From Tritrichomonas musculus (Eukaryota; Parabasalia; Tritrichomonadida; Tritrichomonadidae): DNA of 64,000 nt. Location: NCBI GenBank assembly GCA_039105265.1, contig JAPFFF010000039.1, positions 682,001-746,000 of the forward strand. The letters run 5' to 3'. Positions 53,391 through 63,106 of this stretch are shown piece after piece. The notes below the pieces were generated by a model. It was given only the letters and a program-made list of their open reading frames with translations, had not been told where the DNA came from and did not search any database. The first letter of the stretch is position 1; every line of letters begins with the position of its first letter. The position numbers and the translations under genes were made by a program.

Positions 53391-54824
53391 CTATTTTATT
53401 TAAATAAAATTATCATAATTCCTTCCTCAGTAACTTCAATTGGAAAATATGCTTTCTTTAGATGCTTATTATTAACACAAATCACAATTCCTTCTTCTGT
53501 AACTTCAATTGGAGATAATGCTTTCAGAGGATGTTCATCATTAGCACAAATCACAATTCCATCTTCTGTAACTTCAATTGGAGATAATGCTTTCAGAGGA
53601 TGTTCATCATTAACACAAATCACAATTCCTTCTTCTGTAACTTCAATTGGAGAAGATGCTTTTGAAGGATGTTCATCATTGACACAAATCACAATTCCTT
53701 CTTTTGTAACTTCAATTGGAAATTTTGCTTTTTATGAATGTTCATCATTAACACAAATCACATTTGTAATTCCTTCATCTGTAACTTCAATTGGAGAAGA
53801 TGCTTTCAGAGGATGTTCATCATTAACACAAATCACAATTCCATCTTCTGTAATAAAAATTGGAAGTAATCCTTTTGAAGGATGTTCATCATTAACACAA
53901 ATCACAATTCCTTCTTCTGTAACTTCAATTGGAAATTATACTTTCAGAAGATGTACATCATTAACACAAATCACAATTCCTTCTTCTGTAACTTCAATTG
54001 GAAATTATACTTTCAGAAGATGTACATCATTAACACAAATCACAATTCCTTCTTCTGTAACTTCAATTGGAGAAGATGCTTTTGAAGGATGTTCATCATT
54101 GACACAAATCACAATTCCTTTTTCAGTAACTTCAATTGGAAATTTTGCTTTTTATGAATGTTCATCATTAACACAAATCACAATTCCTTCTTCTGTAACT
54201 TCAATTGAAAAATATGTTTTTTATGAATGTTCATCATTAACACAAATCACATTTGAAATTCAATCTTCTATAACTTCAATTGGAGAAGATGCTTTCAGAG
54301 GATGTTTATCATTAACACAAATCACAATTCCTTCTTCTGTAACTTCAATTGGAAGTCATGCTTTCAGAGGATGTTCATCATTAACACAAATCACAATTCC
54401 TTCTTCTGTAATAAAAATTGGAAAATGTGCTTTCTATGAATGTTCATCATTAACACAAATCACATTTGAAATTCCATCATCCGTAACTTCAATTGGATAT
54501 CATACTTTCGAAGGATGCACATCACTTTTAATGATATCAATTCCTTCCAACATAGATAAGAAATATTTGGGAATTAATTCCAATGCACAAATTATTCCTA
54601 GTTCTCTGTTTTTGAATGCATTTATGAATGTTACTTTTCCTTCGTATGCAATTGGTTACGTTAATCAGGCTTCTGCTCCATTTATTTTCAGAAAAGCTAT
54701 AAAAGATATTTTTTCTATTGCAGTATCTATAGATTACAAACCAACTATAAATGAAAAATGTATATTTATCAAAGATTCTGATGAAATTGATGATGATATT
54801 GATGGGCATAAACTTAAATCATAA
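53391..54824 (+). CDS. BspA-like LRR protein with highly uniform repeats; no visible start codon
   Basis: The frame opens after a TAG at 53388-53390 and runs 477 codons to a TAA. About 16 LRR_5 units of 23 residues (TSIGEDAFRGCSSLTQITIPSS) are unusually alike even at DNA level, with a 69-bp period; some carry an extra FEIP/FVIP insert. The C-terminal ~95 residues are unique (NAQIIPSSLFLNAFMNVTF ... DDDIDGHKLKS). No in-frame ATG exists before residue ~370, so the 5' end is missing, lies beyond an unseen exon, or was lost. No signal peptide or membrane anchor is visible. Repeat uniformity points to recent array expansion or gene conversion. Antisense open frames across it are repeat artefacts. 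Confidence 0.65.
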   Translation, partial: LFYLNKIIIIPSSVTSIGKYAFFRCLLLTQITIPSSVTSIGDNAFRGCSSLAQITIPSSVTSIGDNAFRGCSSLTQITIPSSVTSIGEDAFEGCSSLTQITIPSFVTSIGNFAFYECSSLTQITFVIPSSVTSIGEDAFRGCSSLTQITIPSSVIKIGSNPFEGCSSLTQITIPSSVTSIGNYTFRRCTSLTQITIPSSVTSIGNYTFRRCTSLTQITIPSSVTSIGEDAFEGCSSLTQITIPFSVTSIGNFAFYECSSLTQITIPSSVTSIEKYVFYECSSLTQITFEIQSSITSIGEDAFRGCLSLTQITIPSSVTSIGSHAFRGCSSLTQITIPSSVIKIGKCAFYECSSLTQITFEIPSSVTSIGYHTFEGCTSLLMISIPSNIDKKYLGINSNAQIIPSSLFLNAFMNVTFPSYAIGYVNQASAPFIFRKAIKDIFSIAVSIDYKPTINEKCIFIKDSDEIDDDIDGHKLKS

Positions 54825-55030
54825 ACTTTCAGTCTGGAAAATGAACTTTAAGTTTATGTTTATTTGTAGAATATATTTGATGAATAAAACATTATATTTA
54901 TATTTGAGTTTTTATTTTATTAATTAATAAGTATGAATAAAACAAATGAAAGTTTATCAAAAAAAAAAAAAGAGAATGATGAAGTAAATTTTTAGAATCC
55001 AACTGATTCTGATATGATTATCTTGTAATC

Positions 55031-55073
<43 letters not shown>

Positions 55074-55206
55074 GTATTCGGTATTTTTGATCGGTAAATA
55101 TCCATAAAATGAAGATTTTAGGTCATTTGTTTGTTTATTACTATTATTCATAAATAATATGAAGAAAAATTAATTAATTAATTTATTAATTGCTATTTTA
55201 AAATGA
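54825..55206. other. Intergenic stretch with a T40 homopolymer
   Basis: No gene. A run of 40 T residues occupies 55033-55072; this is a likely length-variable or poorly resolved tract. Confidence 0.7.
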
Positions 55207-56180
55207 ATAGAAAATCATTATGAAAGTAATTGCTTAATTTCATTATTTTCAGAATAGTCGATTAGTTTTTTCCCATGAGTATCTTCAATATTAATGTCAA
55301 TCTCTTTCTTTTAAAGCAGAAGTTTTATTAATTCAAGATTTCCTATTTCAACTGCAATGCTGTTTTTCGTTTATTTGTATTAAAAGATATGATTTTGAAT
55401 TTCATTGAAAGATATGATTTTAAATCAAATTGAAAGATATGATTTTGAATTTCATTGAAAGATATGATTTGAATTATATTGAAAGATATGATTTTGAATA
55501 TCATTAAAAGATATGATTTTGAATTTCATTGAAAGATATGATTTGAATTATATTGAAAGATATGATTATGAATATCATTAAAAGATATGATTTTGAATTT
55601 CATTGAAAGATATGATTTTAAATCAAATTGAAAGATATGATTATGAATATCATTAAAAGATATGATTTTGAATTTCATTGAAAGATATGATTTTAAATCA
55701 AATTGAAAGATATGATTATGAATATCATTAAAAGATATGATTTTGAATTTTATTGAAAGATATGATTTAAAATTTCATTCAAAGATATGATTTTGAATTT
55801 TATAAAAAATTAATAAAAATATTAAGAATATTGATGTCAAGTTTCTCATTCGTTAATAAAAGTTTCACAATTTCAATGTTTTCTTTTTCAACGGCCAAAT
55901 ATAATGCTGTTTTATAAATATATATTACTTTAAAATTTCATTCAAAGATATGATTTTAAATAGTATTGAAAGATATGATTTTGAATGTAATTGAAAGATA
56001 TGATTTTGAATTTTATTGAAAGACATAGTTTTAAATTTCATTGATAGATATGTTCATCATTGGTTGATTGCATCCTGTGAATTTTCTTCATCATTTTGTA
56101 AGAAGTTGTTTATGAAGTAATTTGCAATGTCGTTGTGGTGGCATTTGATTGACTCATAAAAAACTTGCACATCGTTGGCA
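55207..56180 (-). pseudogene. DUF3447/ankyrin gene remnant split by a minisatellite
   Basis: On the reverse strand three protein islands are in order. CANDVQVFYESIKCHHNDIA (near 56180-56060) is the SIKCHHN motif of DUF3447 proteins. KTALYLAVEKENIEIVKLLL (near 55910-55820) is an ankyrin unit. A last ankyrin unit, KNSIAVEIGNLELIKLLL then KKEIDINIEDTHGKKLIDYS (near 55370-55207), ends at a stop. The first half of the gene is missing, in-frame stops occur (e.g. after IKLLL), and AT-rich tandem repeats separate the islands. It lies close to the intact DUF3447-LRR gene on the same strand and is probably an old duplicate. Confidence 0.75.
55376..56050. repeat. ~25-bp minisatellite (GAAAGATATGATTTTGAATTTCATT)
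   Basis: Units of 23-26 bp, GAAAGATATGATTTTGAAT followed by TTCATT, TATCATT or TATATT, are repeated about 17 times at 55376-55800 and again about five times at 55935-56050. Between the blocks lies an ankyrin-coding island. Higher-order pattern: a two- to three-unit motif recurs near 55480, 55600 and 55680. The period is not a multiple of three throughout, so it does not encode a repeat protein. Confidence 0.85.
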
Positions 56181-56494
56181 CATATAGAGACAGTAATTAA
56201 ATTTTTAATGATATTAATGATATTTTATGATTTAATAATTATTAAAAAAAAAATATTGTTATTTAAATCACTTTAATGCTTTAAAATTGATTATTGTATT
56301 TTAAAATCATGATTAAAATTTTATTTTGAAAATATTTGTGATGATCTGAAATAATTCTATATGAGTAAAGATAAAGATAGAAATATGAATTTTTACTTAA
56401 AAATCATTGTAGAAGGATATTTTTATTGAATAAAGTGAGTTGGTTATTTCTTTATTATAAAATACTGTGATTAATCGAATAAAATGATAAATTA
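56181..56494. other. AT-rich intergenic stretch
   Basis: 3' flank of the DUF3447-LRR gene; nothing recognised. Confidence 0.4.
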
Positions 56495-59400
56495 TTAGAA
56501 TAAAAACTTAATTTTATTTAACAATCCTTCTACAATGATTTCTGTGTTTGGTGGAAAAGCATCTTTATAAAAATGCTTTACTGAAGAAGGCATTGTTATT
56601 TTCGCCAATGATGAACAATTATTGAATGAGTAATGACCAATTGAAATTACAGAAGGAGGGATAGTTATATTATCCAACAAAGAACATCCATCAAATGCAT
56701 AATCTCCAATAGAAGTCACAGAAGAAGGAATGTCGATATTCGTCAATGATGTGCATGCAGAGAAAGCATAATTTCCAATTGAAATAACAGAAGAAGAGAT
56801 TGTTACTTGTGCTAATAAAGAACATCCATCAAATGCATAATCTCCAATAGATGTTACAGAAGGAGGAATGTCTATATGTGCCAACGATGTGCAAGCATTA
56901 AAAGAGCCTTTTTCAATCAATTGAATGGATGAAGGACTTTCAAAAGTTATTTGTGTCAATGATGAACAAAAATTGAACACACAACTTCCAATTGAAGTAA
57001 CTGACGAAGGAATTGCTATTTGTTCCAATGAAGAACAGCAACTGAATGCATTATTACCAATCAAAGTTACAGAAGATGGAATCACAACTTGTTTCAAGGA
57101 TGAACAATTAGAGAATGCGCTATTTTTAATTGAAGTTACAGAAGGAGGAATCGTTATTTGTGTCAATGATGTGCATCCAATGAAAGTATTATTTTCAATA
57201 TCAGTAACACAAGGAGGTATTTCCATTTGTGTTAATGATGAACAATTAGAAAAAGAACAAGATTCAATATTTTTTACAGAAGAAGGAATTATTATGTCTT
57301 TCAACAAATTACATCCATCAAATGCATTGTGTCCAATAATAGTTAAAGAAGAAGGTGATTCAAATATTATTTTTTTTAATGATGTACATAGTTCAAAAAC
57401 ATGATCTTCAATTATTGTTATTGATGATGGAATTGTAATTTGTGTCAACGATTGATTCCGCCTAAATAATCTTCTTGGTATTTTGTTAATACTACCAGAA
57501 ATAACAAGCGAACTAACACCATTAAATATAAAATTACCAAAAGATGTAACTGATGAAGGAATCGATATTTGTTGCAATGCCAGACATCCTTTAAAAGCCT
57601 CTCCTTTGATCGTCGTTACAGAAGAAGGAATAGATATTGCTGTCAATGCTTTACATTGATCAAATGCATTTGCTTCAATTGAATTTACAGAAGATGGATC
57701 TTCAAATGTTACTTGAGTCAACGAAAAACATTCACTGAACGCTCCACATCCAATGATGTGCACAGAAGAAGGAATTATAATTTGTTTTAATGAAATACAA
57801 TATGAAAAAGTATTATAATTAATCGATCGTATTGATGAAGGATTTTCAAATTCGATTTGTACCAGACTTATACAATCAATGAAAACACAGTTGCCGAAAT
57901 CAATTACAGAAGAAGGAATAAATACCTGTGCTAATGATTGACAAGAATGAAAAGCATCATCTCCAATTAAAGTTACAGAAGAAGGAATTGTAACTTGCTT
58001 CAATGCCATGCAATAAGTAAATGCGCTTTCATCAATAGATGTTACAGACGAAGGAATTATTATTTGTTTCAAAGAATGGCATCCAAGGAAAGAACTTTTT
58101 TTAATTGAAGTCACTGAAAAAGGAATCACAATATGATTCAACGATATGCAAACACTAAAAGTTAAATTCTCAATTGAAGTTAAAAAAGGTGGGAGATTTA
58201 TTTCTACCAATGATCGACATCCTTCGAAAGAAGCCATTCCAATTGAAGTTACAGAAAAAGGAATCATGATATGTCTCAATAATACGCATTTACTAAAAGC
58301 ACAATTATTAATTGAAGTTATTGAAGAAGGAATTATGATTTGCTTCAATGATATACATTCATTAAATGTAAAATCTTCAATCACTGTTACTGATGAAGGA
58401 ATTATGATGTGTGTCAATGACGAACACTTTTTAAAAGCATGCCTTCCAATTGAGGTAACAGAAGAAGGAATCGATATTTGTGCCAATGATGAACATTCTT
58501 TGAATGCAGAATCTTCAATTACTGTTACTGAATGAGGTATGACTATTCTCTTTATTTTATCGTTTTTTTCGAAAAAATTAGATTGAATACTATTTTCATT
58601 CATCAATAAATAATACATGACTTTAATTTCATTTTCTTCAGCTGCTTTTTGTATTGTATAATCATTTGCTATTATAGACTCTTTAATATCTTCTTCTTTC
58701 TTTTCAATGAAAAGTTTTACCAACGTATCATCAATATAAAAAGATGAGAAGAAAAAATCATCATCATTTTCAATGTTTGAAACAAATTTTTCGTAGTTCT
58801 GATACTGAAAAACACTAGTGAATAATTCATCACTTCTTTTTTCTTCTTCTGTATGCTGTATCAAGTTGTTTTCTATATAATCAAAGATTTCATTATGATG
58901 ACATTTTATTGATTCAATCAAACAGATTTCAAAATCATTGTTAGGAGGCATAACACAATGTGATTCAAGTAGATGAATCATTCTTATATTTTTTGAATGT
59001 ATTGCATAAAGCCACAAAGATGGATTCATTTCAACTTTCGTACTTAAGTAATTAAAAATTTTAAATGAAGCAAAAAAAACAGAATATTCAATTAGAGTTG
59101 GGTTGTTTTCAATCAAGAATTGATGAGTCTCAAAAATTGAAAACTTGACTTCACTCTTTAATGAAAGATTTGTTCTGTTAACATATGATACAAATTCTTT
59201 AACTGAGTCATTGCGAATCAAAGAACAAATGTAAGAATCATTTTCGCCTTTATGACGGTTTTGGTCAAATTCCTCAAAAATTTTTGGATTCAATTTTAAA
59301 AGGTCATTTTCAAAAAGTTCGGTGATTTCTTTATTAGCGAATTTTTTAATTTCTAGATAGAAAAAGTGACCATAACCGTATATGCCTCTGTCACTTTTTG

Positions 59401-59833
59401 AAATAATTTTATGATAAATGGCTTCATCAAAACTGATTATTTGATTTTCAAAAAGAAAAAGGAGATTTTTTTTGCTGTTTTGAAATATATCAAAAATTTC
59501 TACATTTGAAAATGTCTGCTTGATTTTATCTTTGTAATATTCTATGATTTGGAAAATTTTTTGGAAAAAATCAGGATGATAATGATATATTGAAATATTA
59601 TTAATTAATTGGAGGAATTGTATGAACTTTTGATGATCATATGTTTGTTTATTTATAATTTCAACGAGTTTTGCGAAATTGTTCTCATTGTCATAAGAAT
59701 CTAAAAATATTATAAAATTATTATAAAGTTCCTTTTTGTCGGAAATATATTTTTGAATTTGTTTGTCAGCGATAATAGATCGACTTATTTGTTTAGTGTC
59801 ATTGACATCCTGATGAACATCTTCTTTTAGCAT
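56495..59833 (-). CDS. DUF3447-BspA LRR protein, 1112 residues
   Basis: Intact frame from ATG 59833. Residues ~1-420 are the DUF3447 region: GENDSYICSLIRND (~193), NPTLIEYSVFFASFKIF, PSLWLYAIHSKNIRMIHLLE, ESIKCHHNEIFDYIENN, then a part-ankyrin unit (NEIKVMYYLL). From ~424 to the end lie about 29 LRR_5 units (SSLTQITIPSSVTSIGNNAF), some of them longer (ITFESPSSIQLIEKGSF). There is no signal peptide or transmembrane segment, unlike surface BspA proteins, so it is probably intracellular. Both modules bind proteins; no enzyme domain is attached, in contrast to the LRR-Rab and LRR-kinase relatives in this window. It serves as the template that shows how the split DUF3447 and LRR-Rab ORFs at 22.3-24.9 kb may once have joined. 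Confidence 0.92.
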   Translation of the reverse strand: MLKEDVHQDVNDTKQISRSIIADKQIQKYISDKKELYNNFIIFLDSYDNENNFAKLVEIINKQTYDHQKFIQFLQLINNISIYHYHPDFFQKIFQIIEYYKDKIKQTFSNVEIFDIFQNSKKNLLFLFENQIISFDEAIYHKIISKSDRGIYGYGHFFYLEIKKFANKEITELFENDLLKLNPKIFEEFDQNRHKGENDSYICSLIRNDSVKEFVSYVNRTNLSLKSEVKFSIFETHQFLIENNPTLIEYSVFFASFKIFNYLSTKVEMNPSLWLYAIHSKNIRMIHLLESHCVMPPNNDFEICLIESIKCHHNEIFDYIENNLIQHTEEEKRSDELFTSVFQYQNYEKFVSNIENDDDFFFSSFYIDDTLVKLFIEKKEEDIKESIIANDYTIQKAAEENEIKVMYYLLMNENSIQSNFFEKNDKIKRIVIPHSVTVIEDSAFKECSSLAQISIPSSVTSIGRHAFKKCSSLTHIIIPSSVTVIEDFTFNECISLKQIIIPSSITSINNCAFSKCVLLRHIMIPFSVTSIGMASFEGCRSLVEINLPPFLTSIENLTFSVCISLNHIVIPFSVTSIKKSSFLGCHSLKQIIIPSSVTSIDESAFTYCMALKQVTIPSSVTLIGDDAFHSCQSLAQVFIPSSVIDFGNCVFIDCISLVQIEFENPSSIRSINYNTFSYCISLKQIIIPSSVHIIGCGAFSECFSLTQVTFEDPSSVNSIEANAFDQCKALTAISIPSSVTTIKGEAFKGCLALQQISIPSSVTSFGNFIFNGVSSLVISGSINKIPRRLFRRNQSLTQITIPSSITIIEDHVFELCTSLKKIIFESPSSLTIIGHNAFDGCNLLKDIIIPSSVKNIESCSFSNCSSLTQMEIPPCVTDIENNTFIGCTSLTQITIPPSVTSIKNSAFSNCSSLKQVVIPSSVTLIGNNAFSCCSSLEQIAIPSSVTSIGSCVFNFCSSLTQITFESPSSIQLIEKGSFNACTSLAHIDIPPSVTSIGDYAFDGCSLLAQVTISSSVISIGNYAFSACTSLTNIDIPSSVTSIGDYAFDGCSLLDNITIPPSVISIGHYSFNNCSSLAKITMPSSVKHFYKDAFPPNTEIIVEGLLNKIKFLF

Positions 59834-59922
59834 TTTATAGCAATTTTATTATTTCAATTCTGTCAAAATTAATTTTTTGAATTGGTGATTCAATTTAATT
59901 CCTATATTTCTTTCAATTTTTA

Positions 59923-61382
59923 ATGAAGAAGAAATATGTATCACGGTGGTGTTCATCACTGATAGTTTTGATGACTAGACAAAATTTTTCCATGTTTTCA
60001 AACCCTCCATCTTTGTCTTGCTGCTTAAAATTTGGAGATAATCAATTAGATCGATCGAAGAAAAATATTATTTATTATTTTGCATTTTCAGGAATTTCAC
60101 ATTTAACACTCAATTTAATTTTCTATGAATGGATTTCTTTATTCAATAAGACAACAATCAATGCAATTATATCTATTTTGGCAAATATTTCTGATTTTGG
60201 ATTATTTTTTGTGTTATTTCTACTTTTCTATTACAGTGTCAGCGATTACATTTCTAGTATAAAAGGTTTATTTAGATCTTGCCGATTTTACAAAAAAATA
60301 TTTTTAATCTTCTTTTTTATAAAAAATCTCTAGAGAAAAATTTCAATTATATAAATCGAGTTAACAAATATTCAAAGTTAATAATTGATATTTCGTTTTT
60401 TGAAGGCGTTTTTCTTGTTTTTATAATTCTAATATTTTATATAATGGCGCCTTAAATTTTTATGACATTGTCAATTATTTTTGAGCTTCCTTATATTTCG
60501 ATTTATCATGAATGCAAGTTTTTATTATCAATTTCAATGAAAAAAAGATAGAAATTATACAAAAACGAAAGAATCAAGGTTTAGAAGAAAATAAACAAGA
60601 GAATGAAATAATTGACAGAGATAATTATATAAATAAAGGAAGAAGAAGGAGAAAAGGAATGTGAAACAGAATGGAATGAATTCACTCAATCTTATTGGTC
60701 AATTGAATATAAAAACAAAGATGATTATTCTGACATTAAAGGATTTGAAAGATATCAAATTAATGTTGATGAAAATATGATAATTGAACCATCATTTATA
60801 ACAGAAGAAGGAGAATTTTGGTCAGGCACGAATTACATTGTAGGTGGCTCATATGAAGATAAATGGGGATTTGGGCTTTATATTCAAACAATCTGTCAAA
60901 AATTCGCTCCAAGCATTTTAGAAAATTTCTTGCCTTTGTATTCATTTTTTGACGCACCAAGAAACATGTTTTTCACAAAATTGAATAGTTTAATCAGCAT
61001 CTGTTTTATTTTGATGTCACATCAAAACATGAAATTAAAATACTTGAAAATATTTTAAAGCAACTGAACTTCACAAGTGAATCAATATTCATGGTTGGCC
61101 ATTCAATCAGTGGCAGTATATTTAAAGGATTTTCATCATTATCAGGAATTCAAAGTATCGCATTTGAATCACCAGATCTTGACAATAATAAAAATATGAA
61201 TTACATGTCAAAAATATAAAAAGAAAGTAAATCAGACACTCAAAACATTAACATATATTCTTCCAACAATATTTTCATTGGGAGGAGCGATATGAGCAAT
61301 TTTAATGAAATCCTTCCAGGACGATATTTTTTCACAAATGTTTAAGAAACTGCATGCATGACATAGATCACGTGTTCTAAGA

Positions 61383-61438
<56 letters not shown>

Positions 61439-61520
61439 TCCATTTTGTGAACAAGTTCTTAAAATAGGAACAAATCACCAAACAATGAATTCAATATTTC
61501 AATTGAATCATATTTAAACT
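59923..61520 (+). pseudogene. Decayed paralogue of the membrane lipase-like protein
   Basis: Matches the 30030-32546 protein in order: YFAFSGISHLTLNLIFYEWI and ISDFGLFFVLFL (membrane part), then FERYQINVDENMIIEPSFIT, EFWSGTNYIVGGSYED, FMVGHSISGSIFKGFSSLSG, and FCEQVLKIG. The N-terminal cytosolic part, several transmembrane segments and most of the region between the membrane part and FERYQIN are gone or scrambled. There are stops (e.g. TAG near 60332, TAA near 61056) and frame changes, plus an A50 tract in the part coding SETEKY in the intact copy. It faces the intact DUF3447-LRR gene divergently. Confidence 0.85.
61384..61433. repeat. A50 homopolymer within the decayed hydrolase gene
   Basis: 50 consecutive A residues stand where the intact paralogue has a short A-rich run (TCxGAAACAGAAAAGTATG). 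Slippage expansion of a Lys-coding tract explains it better than a poly(A) tail, because homologous sequence continues on both sides. Confidence 0.85.
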
Positions 61521-61608
61521 TTTACAATGTTAATTTTAAATCTTTTTTTTTTTTTTTTTTTATTTTATTTATTTTCTTAAAATAAATAAAAAGATACTGG
61601 CTAAAAAG

Positions 61609-62553
61609 TTGTTTAGAATTCTAATAATTCTTCTTCTTTTATTAACCTTTTTTATTGGAGAGAGGGCTTTCCAGTATTGTTCTTCGCTAGTGCAAATAAC
61701 GATTCCATCTTCTGTGAAATCAATTGGAAAATATGCTTTCTATCAATGTACCTCACTCAAACAAATAATAATTCCGACTTCTGTAACATCAATTGGAGAA
61801 TATGTTTTCTCTCATTGTACATCGATTACTCAAATAGAATTTCCATCTTCTGTAACATCAATTGAAAGTGGTTCCTTAGACGAATGCACCTCACTCACAC
61901 AAGTAATGATTCCATCTTCAGTGACCAGAATTGGATACAGTGCTTTTTATCATTGCAAATCCATCGCACAAGTAATAATTCCATCATCTGTGACTTCAAT
62001 TGGGAGTAGCACATTTAATGAATGCATCTCACTGGCACAAATAACAATTCCATCATCTGTGTCTTTAATTGATCAGAGTGTATTTGAAAAATGCTACTCA
62101 CTTGTTGAAATAAGGATTCCTTCATCTGTGACTTCAATTAGCAAATGTTCTTTCAGGTATTGCACCTCCCTCATACAAGTAACAATTCCATCTTCTGTGA
62201 CCTCAATCGGAGATGAAGCTTTTCATCAATGCACTTCTCTCAAGCAAATAACAATTCCTTCATCTGTGACTTCAATTGGACGGAGAGCTTTTAAAGAATG
62301 TTATTCCCTCGTTGAAATAACAATCCCTTCATCCTTGTCCATAATTAAAGAATCTACTTTCTCAAATTGCATCTCTCTCAAACAAGTGACAATTCCATCA
62401 TCTGTAGAGTCAATCGAAGAAGAAGCATTTGAACATTGCTGTATGCTCTCAAAAATAACGATTCCCTCATCGGTGAGACCAAAAGGCCGTTATATTTTCT
62501 ATGATTGTCCTTTAATACAAGATATGCTTCCTTCATCTTTCAGACAAAAGTAA
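61609..62553 (+). CDS. BspA-like LRR protein, 5'-truncated
   Basis: 314 codons opening at TTG; there is no ATG. The first 15 residues (FRILIILLLLLTF) are hydrophobic and could pass for a signal peptide, but they run straight into the middle of an LRR unit (FIGERAFQYCSSL), so they are probably chance flank. About 13 LRR_5 units follow (TSIGSSTFNECISLAQITIP), ending RQK. Compared with the 53391 gene the units are more diverged, so this array is older or less homogenised. It is immediately downstream of the decayed hydrolase and an oligo-T run (61543-61561). It is probably a fragment or dead gene, though its frame is fully open. Confidence 0.6.
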   Translation: MFRILIILLLLLTFFIGERAFQYCSSLVQITIPSSVKSIGKYAFYQCTSLKQIIIPTSVTSIGEYVFSHCTSITQIEFPSSVTSIESGSLDECTSLTQVMIPSSVTRIGYSAFYHCKSIAQVIIPSSVTSIGSSTFNECISLAQITIPSSVSLIDQSVFEKCYSLVEIRIPSSVTSISKCSFRYCTSLIQVTIPSSVTSIGDEAFHQCTSLKQITIPSSVTSIGRRAFKECYSLVEITIPSSLSIIKESTFSNCISLKQVTIPSSVESIEEEAFEHCCMLSKITIPSSVRPKGRYIFYDCPLIQDMLPSSFRQK

Positions 62554-63106
62554 TTACTTATTAATTTTAATTCAAATAAAATTTTTTTCAATTTTGATTT
62601 AAATAATGTTTATTTTTTCATTAAATGATTTTTGATCGATTAATTTGATTTATTTTTCATTAGATTTCAGATTAAAATTGATAGACATTTATTTATACAA
62701 GTATAAAAGCAAAACAAGTAATTTAAATATATCTCTGATTATTTGAAATATATTTTTGAGCAGAACAACATCATGATTTTTCAAGAAAATTTGAAATTAT
62801 GTATATTTTCTTATCTTTTAAAATCTTTTTATTTTTTCCCTCAAATTTATTGGATTAACAATTTCTTCTCAAAATGAAAATTTTATTTTCAAATTTTATA
62901 TATAATTATTGATGCAATAACTATATATTTTCATTTGTATATTTATATTATTATATATAATTTACAATAAAATGTTATTATATTAATTAAAAAATATTAA
63001 TTATTTGGTTATCTAGAATAAATTTATGAGATAAATAAGAATTAATTATTTTATATAATTCAATTTCTTTTGAAAAGTTCTTAAACTTTCTATTTTTTTA
63101 TTATTG
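62554..63106. other. AT-rich intergenic stretch
   Basis: No ORF of interest. It carries the promoter region of the next gene; TATATAATT words are frequent. Confidence 0.4.

Noticed and set aside
53396-53692. Antisense open frame across the LRR array reading ICVNDEHPxKA repeats
   Set aside because: It is the complement of the LRR_5 repeat; the same antisense words appear wherever such repeats occur (4842-5075, 56925-57404, 58146-58535). Codon regularity keeps them open.
55376-56050. Regular repeats considered as a CRISPR array
   Set aside because: Repeats are contiguous and AT-rich without unique spacers, and the genome is eukaryotic.
61609-61654. Hydrophobic lead of the LRR ORF considered as a signal peptide
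   Set aside because: There is no ATG, and the segment joins the middle of an LRR unit, so it is probably flank read in frame.
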